Below the pieces are notes generated by a model. It had not been told where the DNA came from and ran no database searches. It saw only the letters and a list, made by a program, of their open reading frames with translations. Below, in pieces: positions 33,966 to 41,251 of a DNA stretch of 54,271 nucleotides. Made by a program: the position numbers and the translations under genes. The stretch's first letter is position 1. Each line of letters opens with the position of its first letter. Source of the DNA: Ramlibacter sp. (GTDB lineage Bacteria; Pseudomonadota; Gammaproteobacteria; Burkholderiales; Burkholderiaceae_C); contig JACMQX010000155.1 in NCBI GenBank assembly GCA_014376765.1, positions 1-54,271 on the forward strand, written 5' to 3'.

Positions 33966-34940
33966 ATGCATGCATGGCTTTGCGAAAACCCTGTTGGCGT
34001 TGATGCGCTAACCTGGAAAGAACTGCCCACCCCCACGCCCGGCAAGGGCGAGGTGCTGATCGCCATCAAGGCGGCGAGCCTGAACTTTCCCGACCTGCTG
34101 ATCGTGCAGAACAAATACCAGATGAAGCCGCCGCTGCCCTTCGTCCCGGGCTCGGAATACGCGGGCATCGTCGAAGCGGTGGGTGAAGGCGTGTCGCACT
34201 TGAAGGTCGGCCAGAGCGTCGCCTGCCTGTCGGGCACCGGCGGCTTTGGCAGCCACACTCTGGCGCCGGCTGCACTGTGCATGCCCTTGCCGCCGGGTTT
34301 CCCGCATGTGGATGCAGCAGCCTTCATCATGATCTACGCCACTTCGCACCATGCCCTGGTGGACCGCGCACAGTTGAAGGCCGGCGAGACGGTGCTGGTG
34401 CTGGGCGCAGCCGGTGGCGTGGGCACTTCAGCGATCCAGATTGCCAAGCTCATGGGCGCCAAGGTCATTGCCGCTGCGTCTACAGACGAAAAATGCGCGC
34501 TGTGCAAATCCATAGGCGCTGACATCACCATCAACTACAGCACCGAAAACCTTCGCGACGCGATCAAGGCCGCCACCGATGGCAAGGGCCCCGATGTGAT
34601 CTATGACCCGGTTGGCGGTGACTTTGCCGAGCCCGCTTTCCGTTCCATTGCCTGGCGTGGGCGCTACCTCGTGGTGGGCTTTGCCTCTGGACCCATCCCC
34701 TCGCTGCCGCTTAATTTGATGCTGCTCAAGGGCGCCTCCATCGTCGGTGTGTTCTGGGGCGGCTTTGCCAAACAGGAACCCAAGGCCAGCGCCGCGGCCA
34801 TGGCCGAACTGGCCCGGTGGTACCTGGAAGGCAAGATCAAGCCCGTCATTGACCGCACCATGCCGATGGCTGAACTCAAGGCCGCCTATGCCCACATGGG
34901 CTCACGCGGCGTCATGGGCAAACTGGTGATGGTCAACTGA
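33966..34940 (+). CDS. NADPH:quinone oxidoreductase-like MDR protein
   Basis: 324 residues from ATG 33966, behind GGAG. Seen: ASLNFPDLLIVQNKYQMKPP, FVPGSEYAGIVEAVGEGVSH, the NADPH-binding VLVLGAAGGVGTSAIQIAK, and YDPVGGDFAEPAFRSI. It lacks the zinc-ligand cysteines of true alcohol dehydrogenases, which places it with QOR/enoyl-reductase members. Substrate unknown. It starts 111 bp from the divergent surE and ends 40 bp before tRNA-His. Confidence 0.9.
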   Translation: MHAWLCENPVGVDALTWKELPTPTPGKGEVLIAIKAASLNFPDLLIVQNKYQMKPPLPFVPGSEYAGIVEAVGEGVSHLKVGQSVACLSGTGGFGSHTLAPAALCMPLPPGFPHVDAAAFIMIYATSHHALVDRAQLKAGETVLVLGAAGGVGTSAIQIAKLMGAKVIAAASTDEKCALCKSIGADITINYSTENLRDAIKAATDGKGPDVIYDPVGGDFAEPAFRSIAWRGRYLVVGFASGPIPSLPLNLMLLKGASIVGVFWGGFAKQEPKASAAAMAELARWYLEGKIKPVIDRTMPMAELKAAYAHMGSRGVMGKLVMVN

Positions 34941-34962
34941 TGATCGGCGTGCCGGGCTCGGC

Positions 34963-34968
34963 TATAAT
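34963..34968 (+). promoter_or_regulatory. -10 box of the tRNA-His gene
   Basis: A perfect TATAAT lies 12 bp upstream of the tRNA, preceded by a GC-rich stretch and without a clear -35. The distance fits a start near 34975 with a very short 5' leader. Confidence 0.6.
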
Positions 34969-34980
34969 CACGGCCTTACG

Positions 34981-35056
34981 GTGGCTGTAGCTCAGTTGGT
35001 AGAGTCCCAGATTGTGATTCTGGTTGTCGTGGGTTCGAGCCCCATCAGTCACCCCA
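34981..35056 (+). tRNA. tRNA-His (GTG)
   Basis: 76 bases with encoded CCA. The acceptor GTGGCTG pairs with CAGTCAC; the D arm has GCTCAGTTGGTAGAG; the anticodon loop TTGTGAT carries GTG; the T arm has GGTTCGAGCCC. Base 34980 is G, so the extra G-1 needed by histidyl-tRNA synthetase can come from the transcript and pair with C73. Confidence 0.95.
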
Positions 35057-35060
35057 AATA

Positions 35061-35093
35061 AAAAAGCCCTCCTGCAAAACAGGAGGGCTTTTT
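35061..35093. terminator. Bidirectional terminator between tRNA-His and ppiD
   Basis: AAAAAGCCCTCCTG (35061-35074) and CAGGAGGGCTTTTT (35080-35093) form a perfect 14-bp stem with loop CAAAA. T-runs occur on either strand, so it can end both the tRNA transcript and ppiD. Confidence 0.93.
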
Positions 35094-35109
35094 CGTTGGT
35101 CGATTTATT

Positions 35110-37050
35110 TTATTGGGTCATAGTCGGCTGCATCATTTCCTCAGCAGTGCGAATGGCCGGCTTGGCCACCTTCATCTGCACCTTGAAGCGGTCCTTGAGC
35201 AGCGCGTAGTAGGCCAGGTTCTCCGCCGAGGTCCACCACTGCGCATACTGGCTGCGGTCCTGCTTGGCAGATGCTTCAGTGGCCGGCTCGCGCGGCACGA
35301 TGCGGTTGACCTTGACGACTGCATACCCCTGATTGCCGAGATCAATGCCGGCAAAAGCCGGCAAGGCAGACGCATCGGCCCGCATGGCGGCTTCCACCAC
35401 CGTAGCGGGAAGCTTCTGGGTCTGCTCACGCGAGACGACCACCGCTTCAGGCAGTGTTGCAGCCGCCGGGCTGGCCTTCCACTTGGCCAGGCTGCCTGCG
35501 CCCTCTTTCCTTGCCAGCTCTGCACCCTGCACGGCCAGCACACGCTCACGCACGCGGTCTTTGACTTCTGCCAGTGGCAAGGTGCGTGCCGGCGTGTATT
35601 TGCTGACGTGAGCCGCAACGATCTGGTTGGACGCAATTTCAATGGCCGGCGTGTTGTGCTTTTTTTCCACAGAGTCGGGCGAGAAAACAGCCGACAGGAA
35701 CTTCGCATTCGCCAACGCACCAATCACATTGGCAGCCGGCTTGCGGGTAACCCCCTGGGCGGTTTTGACTTCCAGCTTGAGCCGCTCACCAATCTGCTTC
35801 ATGGTGTCGTCCTGCTCGACGCTGTTGGTGAAGGCATCGGCAGTTTCAGCAAACTTGCGCTGCGCCTGCTGCTTTTTCAGGTCGGCTTCGTGTTCGGGCT
35901 TCATCTCCTCAAAGCTACGCGCCTTGGGCGCGCGGACGTCGGTCAGCTTGATGATGTGAAAGCCGAAGTCGGACTCCACCACATCACTCACATCACCCTT
36001 CTTCATCGTGAACGCAGCATCCTCAAAGGGCTTGACCATGGCGCCGCGGGCAAAGAAGTCCAGGTCGCCGCCGTTCACCGCAGAGCCGGGGTCCTGCGAA
36101 TTCTTCCTGGCAACATCCGCAAAGCTGTCGGGTGACTTGCGCACCGTGGCGAGCAGCTCATCGGCCTTGGCTTTTGCCTTCTGCCGCTCGGCAGCCGCTG
36201 CGCTTTTGGGCGAGGCGATGAGGATGTGGCTGGCGCGGCGCTCTTCCTGTCCACTGAGCTTGGCCGAGTTCTGCTCGAAGTAGGTCTTCAAGTCCGCTTC
36301 ATTGATGGTGATGTTCCGCTTGACCGCGTCCAGGTCAAGCACCACAAAGTCAATGTCTGCCTGCTCGGGCGCCTGGAACAGCGCGGGGTTGTTCTTGTAG
36401 TAGGTTTCAAGTTCAGCGTCGCTCGGGCTGATCTTGCTCGCGTAGTCAGATGTATTGAAGCGCGCAACCTGGATCTCGCGCCTTTCAAAAAACGCATTGA
36501 GCGACACATCAGCCTGCGCGCCAGAGGCAAAGCCGGTGCCCGCCACGCCCTGGATCACCTGCCGGGTGGAAAGGTCGGCCCGCACGCGCGCTTCAAACAT
36601 CTCAGGCGTCATGCCCTGGCTGCCCACAAGCTGGCGATAGCGGTCCATGTCAAGCGTGCCATCGGGCCGGCGCAGGGACGCAATGGACTGGTTGTCCTGC
36701 AGGTCGCGAGCAAGCCGCACGTCGCTGGTCACAAGGTGCGATTTTTGAGCCGCTGCTGCCAGCACCTTGTCGCGCACCAGCCGTTCGAGGGTGGCGTACT
36801 TGGCTTCGGGCGAATCAAGCAGCTTGGGGTCCAGCGACGGCATGGACGCGCGCAGGCGGTCCACTTCACTCTTGTGCGCTGCGTCCCATTCTGATTGCTT
36901 GATGTCCCGACCATCCACCTTGGCGACGGCCGCGCCCTGCTCGCCCGAGTTGCGATAGCCATCAAGGCCAAACAGCACAAACGAAGGCACGATGAGCAGG
37001 AACAGCATGACCTGCATGACCTTGTTGTGCTTGCGGACGAATTCAAACAT
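35110..37050 (-). CDS. ppiD: Periplasmic folding chaperone PpiD (parvulin-type isomerase)
   Basis: 646 residues from ATG 37050. One N-terminal anchor helix (VMQVMLFLLIVPSFVLFGLD) is followed by a SurA-like N domain (residues ~40-200) and a parvulin domain (RRASHILIASPKSAAAAERQ, DFADVARKNSQDPGSAVNGG and DLDFFARGAMVKPFEDAAF; FGFHIIKLTDVR ends it). The C-terminal part is helical. PpiD sits at the SecYEG exit and helps newly exported proteins. The frame stays open upstream through the tRNA-Val region, which is not part of the protein. Confidence 0.95.
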   Translation of the reverse strand: MFEFVRKHNKVMQVMLFLLIVPSFVLFGLDGYRNSGEQGAAVAKVDGRDIKQSEWDAAHKSEVDRLRASMPSLDPKLLDSPEAKYATLERLVRDKVLAAAAQKSHLVTSDVRLARDLQDNQSIASLRRPDGTLDMDRYRQLVGSQGMTPEMFEARVRADLSTRQVIQGVAGTGFASGAQADVSLNAFFERREIQVARFNTSDYASKISPSDAELETYYKNNPALFQAPEQADIDFVVLDLDAVKRNITINEADLKTYFEQNSAKLSGQEERRASHILIASPKSAAAAERQKAKAKADELLATVRKSPDSFADVARKNSQDPGSAVNGGDLDFFARGAMVKPFEDAAFTMKKGDVSDVVESDFGFHIIKLTDVRAPKARSFEEMKPEHEADLKKQQAQRKFAETADAFTNSVEQDDTMKQIGERLKLEVKTAQGVTRKPAANVIGALANAKFLSAVFSPDSVEKKHNTPAIEIASNQIVAAHVSKYTPARTLPLAEVKDRVRERVLAVQGAELARKEGAGSLAKWKASPAAATLPEAVVVSREQTQKLPATVVEAAMRADASALPAFAGIDLGNQGYAVVKVNRIVPREPATEASAKQDRSQYAQWWTSAENLAYYALLKDRFKVQMKVAKPAIRTAEEMMQPTMTQ

Positions 37051-37087
37051 GCTCGGACTCTCTTGCGAATGACGCGTTAAAAAAACA

Positions 37088-37112
37088 AAAGGCGAACAAC
37101 CTGTTCGCCTTT
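37088..37112 (-). terminator. Terminator of the hupB-tRNA-Val transcript
   Basis: On the minus strand, AAAGGCGAAC and GTTCGCCTTT form a 10-bp stem with loop AGGTT, followed by TGTTTTTTT. It lies 8 bp after the tRNA and 37 bp before ppiD. Confidence 0.9.
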
Positions 37113-37120
37113 GCATCGGG

Positions 37121-37196
37121 TGGTGGGTGCTGACGGGTTCGAACCGCCGACCTACGCCTTGTAAGGGCGCCGCTCTACCAGCTGAGCTAAGCACCC
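37121..37196 (-). tRNA. tRNA-Val (TAC)
   Basis: 76 bases with encoded CCA. The acceptor GGGTGCT pairs with AGCACCC; the D arm has GCTCAGCTGGTAGAGC; the anticodon loop CTTACAA gives TAC; the T arm has GGTTCGAACCC. It begins 15 bp after the hupB stop with no terminator between, so it is probably cut from the hupB message. Confidence 0.95.
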
Positions 37197-37211
37197 CACC
37201 TGATCATTGTG

Positions 37212-37484
37212 TCAGTTCAGGGCGTCTTTCAACGCCTTGCCCGGACGAAACTTGGGGACCTTGGCAGCCTTTATTTTAATCGCAGCGCCGGTACGGGGGT
37301 TGCGGCCTGCCCGCGCAGCACGTTTGCCCACAGCAAACGTTCCAAAACCCACCAGCGACACGGAGCCGCCTTTCTTCAGCGTCGTCTTCACTGCGCCGAT
37401 GGTTGATTCAAGGGCGCGCGTAGCGGCCGCCTTGGAGATGTCTGCGTGCTTTGCAATGTGCTCGATGAGTTCGGTTTTGTTCAC
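37212..37484 (-). CDS. hupB: DNA-binding protein HU (HupB type)
   Basis: 90 residues from GTG 37484, with GAGGG 6 bases upstream; this start gives the standard HU N-terminus [20 protein letters not shown]. The body [20 protein letters not shown] and the beta-arm [20 protein letters not shown] are complete, ending [13 protein letters not shown]. The frame open to 37613 is ruled out because the promoter -10 lies at 37603-37608. HU bends and compacts the nucleoid. Confidence 0.96.
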   Translation of the reverse strand: MNKTELIEHIAKHADISKAAATRALESTIGAVKTTLKKGGSVSLVGFGTFAVGKRAARAGRNPRTGAAIKIKAAKVPKFRPGKALKDALN

Positions 37485-37602
37485 AAGGGCCCCTCGTACA
37501 GATATGAGTTGATTGGTTGTCTCGTCAAAGAATTCAGTCTTCCCGCCCTTTGACAAGGGCTTTGAGAAGACGTCGGTGGCAGCGGTTGACTGCTTGAGAC
37601 CC

Positions 37603-37631
37603 ATTAAAGCCACGGAGTTTCACCGTGTCAA
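37603..37631 (-). promoter_or_regulatory. Sigma-70 promoter of hupB
   Basis: Minus strand TTGACA (37631-37626), spacer of 17, and TTTAAT (37608-37603) give a near-consensus promoter with a start near 37596 and a ~110-base leader. An inverted CACGG/CCGTG (37611-37615, 37623-37627) occupies the spacer and could bind a repressor. Confidence 0.75.
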
Positions 37632-37668
37632 TAAGGCAAGCAGGTTTACAACAGCGCGGCCGCGGATT

Positions 37669-38766
37669 CTACAGCGCAGCAGCGATCGCCTTGCCCAAAT
37701 CCGTGGTGCCTGCAGTGCCGCCAATGTCAGGTGTACGAGGCGCACCGCTTTGGGGATCAAGCACCTTTTCAATGGCCGCCAGGACGGCATCGTGCGCGTC
37801 CTTGTGACCAAGGAACTCCAGCATCATCGCGCCGCACCACACCTGGCCAATCGGGTTGGCAATGTTCTTGCCGGCAATGTCAGGCGCAGAACCATGCACC
37901 GGCTCGAACAGCGAGGGCATGCTGCGTGTCGGGTTGAGGTTGGCGCTGGGCGCAATGCCGATGGTGCCTGTACAGGCCGGGCCCAGGTCGCTCAGGATGT
38001 CGCCAAACAGATTGCTGGCCACCACCACATCAAAGAAGTCAGGCCGCTGCACAAAATGCGCGGTGAGGATGTCGATGTGGAACTTGTCCTGCTTCACGCC
38101 GGGATAGGCCTTGGCCATTTCTGCCACGCGCTCGTCCCAGTACGGCATGGTGATGGCAATGCCGTTGGACTTGGTTGCACTGGTCAGATGTTTCTTTGGG
38201 CGCGACTGCGCCAGCTCGAACGCGAACTTCAGCACGCGGTCCACACCAATGCGGGACATCACTGTCTCCTGCATGACAATCTCGCGCTCCGTGCCGGGAT
38301 ACATGCGCCCGCCGATACTGGAATACTCGCCCTCGGTGTTCTCGCGCACGATGTACATGTCGATCTCGCCAGGCGCACGCGCGCTGCCGTCACGCCGCAC
38401 CACCGGCGCGATGATGCCGGGCATCAGGCGCGCAGGCCGCAGGTTGACGTACTGGTCAAACTCGCGGCGAAACAGCAGCAGCGAGCCCCAAAGCGACACA
38501 TGGTCCGCAATTTTTTCGGGCCAGCCGACGGCGCCAAAGTAGATGGCATCGTGTCCGCCGATCTGGTCCTTCCAGTTGTCCGGCAGCATCTTGCCGTGCT
38601 TCTCGAAATAGTCCCAGCTGGAAAAATCGAAGTGGTCGAATTGCAGGTCGATGTTGAACTTGCTGGCCGCCGCTTCCATGACGCGGATGCCCTCGACCAT
38701 GACTTCCTTGCCGATGCCGTCACCGGCGATGACGGCGATTCTTTTTTTGCTGATATTGGTGTTCAT
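37669..38766 (-). CDS. Tartrate dehydrogenase/isopropylmalate dehydrogenase-like beta-decarboxylating dehydrogenase
   Basis: 365 residues from ATG 38766, with an excellent AGAGGAGA site. Seen: RIAVIAGDGIGKEVMVEGIR, FDFSSWDYFEKHGKMLPDNW, DQYVNLRPARLMPGI, IVRENTEGEYSSIGGRMYPG, HIDILTAHFVQRPDFFDVVV, and FEPVHGSAPDIAGKNIANPI. The family shares a metal/NAD site; the FSSWDYFEKHG and DMYIVRENTEGEYS parts match tartrate dehydrogenase/D-malate dehydrogenase rather than LeuB. It starts 10 bp after the dehalogenase stop, last of the uvrC operon. Likely acts on tartrate or malate (inference). Confidence 0.9.
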   Translation of the reverse strand: MNTNISKKRIAVIAGDGIGKEVMVEGIRVMEAAASKFNIDLQFDHFDFSSWDYFEKHGKMLPDNWKDQIGGHDAIYFGAVGWPEKIADHVSLWGSLLLFRREFDQYVNLRPARLMPGIIAPVVRRDGSARAPGEIDMYIVRENTEGEYSSIGGRMYPGTEREIVMQETVMSRIGVDRVLKFAFELAQSRPKKHLTSATKSNGIAITMPYWDERVAEMAKAYPGVKQDKFHIDILTAHFVQRPDFFDVVVASNLFGDILSDLGPACTGTIGIAPSANLNPTRSMPSLFEPVHGSAPDIAGKNIANPIGQVWCGAMMLEFLGHKDAHDAVLAAIEKVLDPQSGAPRTPDIGGTAGTTDLGKAIAAAL

Positions 38767-38776
38767 GTTGTCTCCT

Positions 38777-39655
38777 CTAGAGATGAAAAAATTGACGGGC
38801 CTCATCCAGCAGGATGTCGGGCGCTTCCTCGGCGATGTAGTGGCCGCAGGGCACTGCGCGGCCGGTCATTGCGGTTGCGCGCTCATGCCACAGGGCCGTT
38901 ACATCAAAGCACTGCCCCACCACGCCATGCTCGCCCCACAGCAGGCGCAGGGGTTGCGCCAGCTTGAGGCCCTGCGCCACGTCGGCGCGGTCATGGTCCA
39001 GGTCGATGCTGGCCGAGGCGCGGTAGTCCTCGCAGATGGAATGTGAGGTGCCGGGGATTAGCGCGCAGCGCTCGTACTCGGCCAGCGCCTGCGGCGCAAA
39101 CGCGGCAAGGCCGGCATGGCGCTTGCCCATCACGCTGCGTACATACGTGGTGGGGCCTGCGTCGATCAGCATCTCGGGCAGCGGCTGCGGCTGGATCAAG
39201 AAGAACCAGTGCCAGTAGGCGCGCGCAAAGGCTTCACCGGTGCGCTCGTACATGGCCAGCGTGGGCGCAATGTCCAGCAGCATCAGGCGCTCAACGGCTT
39301 GCGGATGGTCGGCAGCCAGGCGGTGCGCCACGCGGGCTCCCCTGTCATGCGCCAGGACCTGAAAGCGCGTGAAGCCGTGGTGTGCCATGACGGCCAGGGC
39401 GTCCAGCGCCATCTCGCGTTTGCAATAAGGCAGGTGCGCGGTATCTGACGCAGGCCGGCCGGAATCGCCATAACCGCGCAGGTCCATCAGCACCACGGTG
39501 AATTTTGTTGCGAGAGCCGGCGCCACACGGTGCCACATGGCGTGCGTCTGAGGGTGGCCGTGGATCAGCAGCAGCCCGGGACCCTGGCCCGCCACGCGCG
39601 TATGCAGCGCAACGCCGGCGCGCTCAATGCGTGTGGTGGCGAATGCGTCAAGCAT
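38777..39655 (-). CDS. Haloacetate (fluoroacetate-type) dehalogenase, alpha/beta hydrolase
   Basis: 292 residues from ATG 39655. Seen: LLIHGHPQTHAMWHRVAPAL, MDLRGYGDSGRP, LAHDRGARVAHRLA and GHYIAEEAPD. Compared with what is known of fluoroacetate dehalogenase, the set is complete: nucleophile Asp104, carboxylate-binding Arg105 and Arg108, acid Asp128, halide-holding His149, Trp150 and Tyr211, and general base His272. It would hydrolyse a haloacetate to glycolate. Activity on fluoride compounds cannot be proven from sequence. It is followed by the tartrate-dehydrogenase-like gene and preceded by the EamA exporter. Confidence 0.86.
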   Translation of the reverse strand: MLDAFATTRIERAGVALHTRVAGQGPGLLLIHGHPQTHAMWHRVAPALATKFTVVLMDLRGYGDSGRPASDTAHLPYCKREMALDALAVMAHHGFTRFQVLAHDRGARVAHRLAADHPQAVERLMLLDIAPTLAMYERTGEAFARAYWHWFFLIQPQPLPEMLIDAGPTTYVRSVMGKRHAGLAAFAPQALAEYERCALIPGTSHSICEDYRASASIDLDHDRADVAQGLKLAQPLRLLWGEHGVVGQCFDVTALWHERATAMTGRAVPCGHYIAEEAPDILLDEARQFFHL

Positions 39656-39710
39656 CGCGGCGGCTTGGGAAGTGGTGGGGCACGGGGTAAGTCCAGTCTG
39701 CCATCCAAGT

Positions 39711-40598
39711 CTAGCCGCGCGGTTGAGCAGAGCGCACCACGAGGCCCACGCCAAACGCCGTGAGCCCCATGCCGGCAATCGTCCAGGCCGTGATGGGCTC
39801 GTTGAACAGCAGCCAGGCCAATGTTGCGGTAGCGGGCGGCACGAGATACATCAGGCTGGTCACGGACGTAGCGGCGCCGCGCTGGATGAGGATGTACAGC
39901 AGCGAGCTTCCGCCCAGCGTCAGCACCAGCACCGACCAGGCCATGGCACCGGCCATCTCGACCGTCCACTGGATGGACTCTGACTCGAGCAGGGCCAGAG
40001 GCAAGGTGAGCAAAAAGGCCGCCCCAATCTGCACCATGTTGGCCGTGCGCACATCGCATGGCTTGACGAAGCGCTTTTGATACAACGTGCCGGTGGTGAT
40101 GCTGAGGAGCGCGAGAATGGCGAGCAGAAAGTTCGTGTTGCTCACTTCCCCGTACCCGAGCTTTTGCCACACCACCATGGCCAGGCCCGCGAAACCCAGC
40201 GCGAGCCCGCCCCATTGGCGGCCCGAAACCTTGCCGCCCTGTGACGACACCCAGATGGCTGTCAGCACAGGCTGCAAGCCGACAAGCAAGGCCACCAGCC
40301 CCGCGCCCATGCCGAGTTTGACCGCAGACCAGACACCGCCCAGGTACCCTGCGTTGATGAGCAGCCCCGTGACAGCCAGGTGCCCCCACTGAGCCCGCCC
40401 CACAGGCAGGGCCACGCGTGCTGCAAACGCCCAGATGACCAGGCAGATTAAAGACAGGATGTAGCGCATCGCGAGGAACTTCATCGGCGGCGAATGCGGC
40501 ATCCCAAAGCGCGCCACGATAAAGCCGGTGCTCCAGATCAGCACGAAGACGGCGGGCATCGCCCTGATCAAGGCGCCCTCTTTCTCCTGCAGGCTCAT
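39711..40598 (-). CDS. EamA/DMT-family transporter
   Basis: 295 residues with ten predicted spans in two EamA repeats: AMPAVFVLIWSTGFIVARFG and FLAMRYILSLICLVIWAFAA in the first half, SVLVLTLGGSSLLYILIQRG and YLVPPATATLAWLLFNEP in the second. Members export amino acids or other small metabolites; the substrate is unknown. The ATG overlaps the pgsA stop by 4 bp and the dehalogenase starts 55 bp later. Confidence 0.9.
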   Translation of the reverse strand: MSLQEKEGALIRAMPAVFVLIWSTGFIVARFGMPHSPPMKFLAMRYILSLICLVIWAFAARVALPVGRAQWGHLAVTGLLINAGYLGGVWSAVKLGMGAGLVALLVGLQPVLTAIWVSSQGGKVSGRQWGGLALGFAGLAMVVWQKLGYGEVSNTNFLLAILALLSITTGTLYQKRFVKPCDVRTANMVQIGAAFLLTLPLALLESESIQWTVEMAGAMAWSVLVLTLGGSSLLYILIQRGAATSVTSLMYLVPPATATLAWLLFNEPITAWTIAGMGLTAFGVGLVVRSAQPRG

Positions 40599-41161
40599 TT
40601 GGCCCGGGCCCGGATTTCAGGCAGCGCTTTTTGCAGGTAATACACCATGGACCAGACCGTCAGCACCGCTGATATCCAGATCAGCCAGGTGCCCCACACG
40701 CCGGTGTCGATCAGGTCAAACAACCTGCCGTCAAACAGCAAAAAGGGGATCGCCACCATCTGCACAACAGTCTTGACCTTGCCCACCATGTGCACGGCCA
40801 CGCTTTTGGAAGCACCGATCTGCGCCATCCATTCGCGCAGCGCAGAAATCGCAATCTCGCGGCCGATGATGATGAGGGCCACGAACACATCCGCGCGTTT
40901 GAGGTGCACGAGCACCAACAGCGAAGCGCACACCAGGAACTTGTCTGCCACCGGGTCAAGAAAGGCGCCAAACGATGAGGTCAGATTGAGCTTGCGCGCA
41001 AGGAAACCGTCCAGCCAGTCCGTCAGCGCAAACACGACAAACATGATGGTCGCCGTCAGGTTCTGCGTTGTCTCCATTACGGGGAGCGAGAACACCCCGA
41101 CGATCAGGGGGATCGCAATGATGCGCGTCCAGGTGAACAGCGTGGGGATGTTGAAGAACAT
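40595..41161 (-). CDS. pgsA: CDP-diacylglycerol-glycerol-3-phosphate 3-phosphatidyltransferase
   Basis: 188 residues from ATG 41161 (MFFNIPTLFTWTRIIAIPLI, matching the usual PgsA start; an ATG at 41176 would add five). The CDP-alcohol signature D-G-x2-A-R-x8-G-x3-D-x3-D is clear in TDWLDGFLARKL and FGAFLDPVADKFL. Four to five membrane spans. It makes phosphatidylglycerol phosphate, the committed step to PG and cardiolipin. uvrC is 90 bp upstream, a common pairing. Confidence 0.95.
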   Translation of the reverse strand: MFFNIPTLFTWTRIIAIPLIVGVFSLPVMETTQNLTATIMFVVFALTDWLDGFLARKLNLTSSFGAFLDPVADKFLVCASLLVLVHLKRADVFVALIIIGREIAISALREWMAQIGASKSVAVHMVGKVKTVVQMVAIPFLLFDGRLFDLIDTGVWGTWLIWISAVLTVWSMVYYLQKALPEIRARAK

Positions 41162-41251
41162 GCCCGATTCTGGCACGGCGCCTGCAGGGGCGAAACGATA
41201 AGCCCTTTCAACGCGGGCGGCCCGGGCATCTGGTGTGCCCCGTGCCCGCCC

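Noticed and set aside
37485-37613. Upstream extension of the hupB frame
   Set aside because: A near-consensus promoter has its -10 at 37603-37608, so that stretch is the leader; the GTG at 37484 gives the standard HU start.
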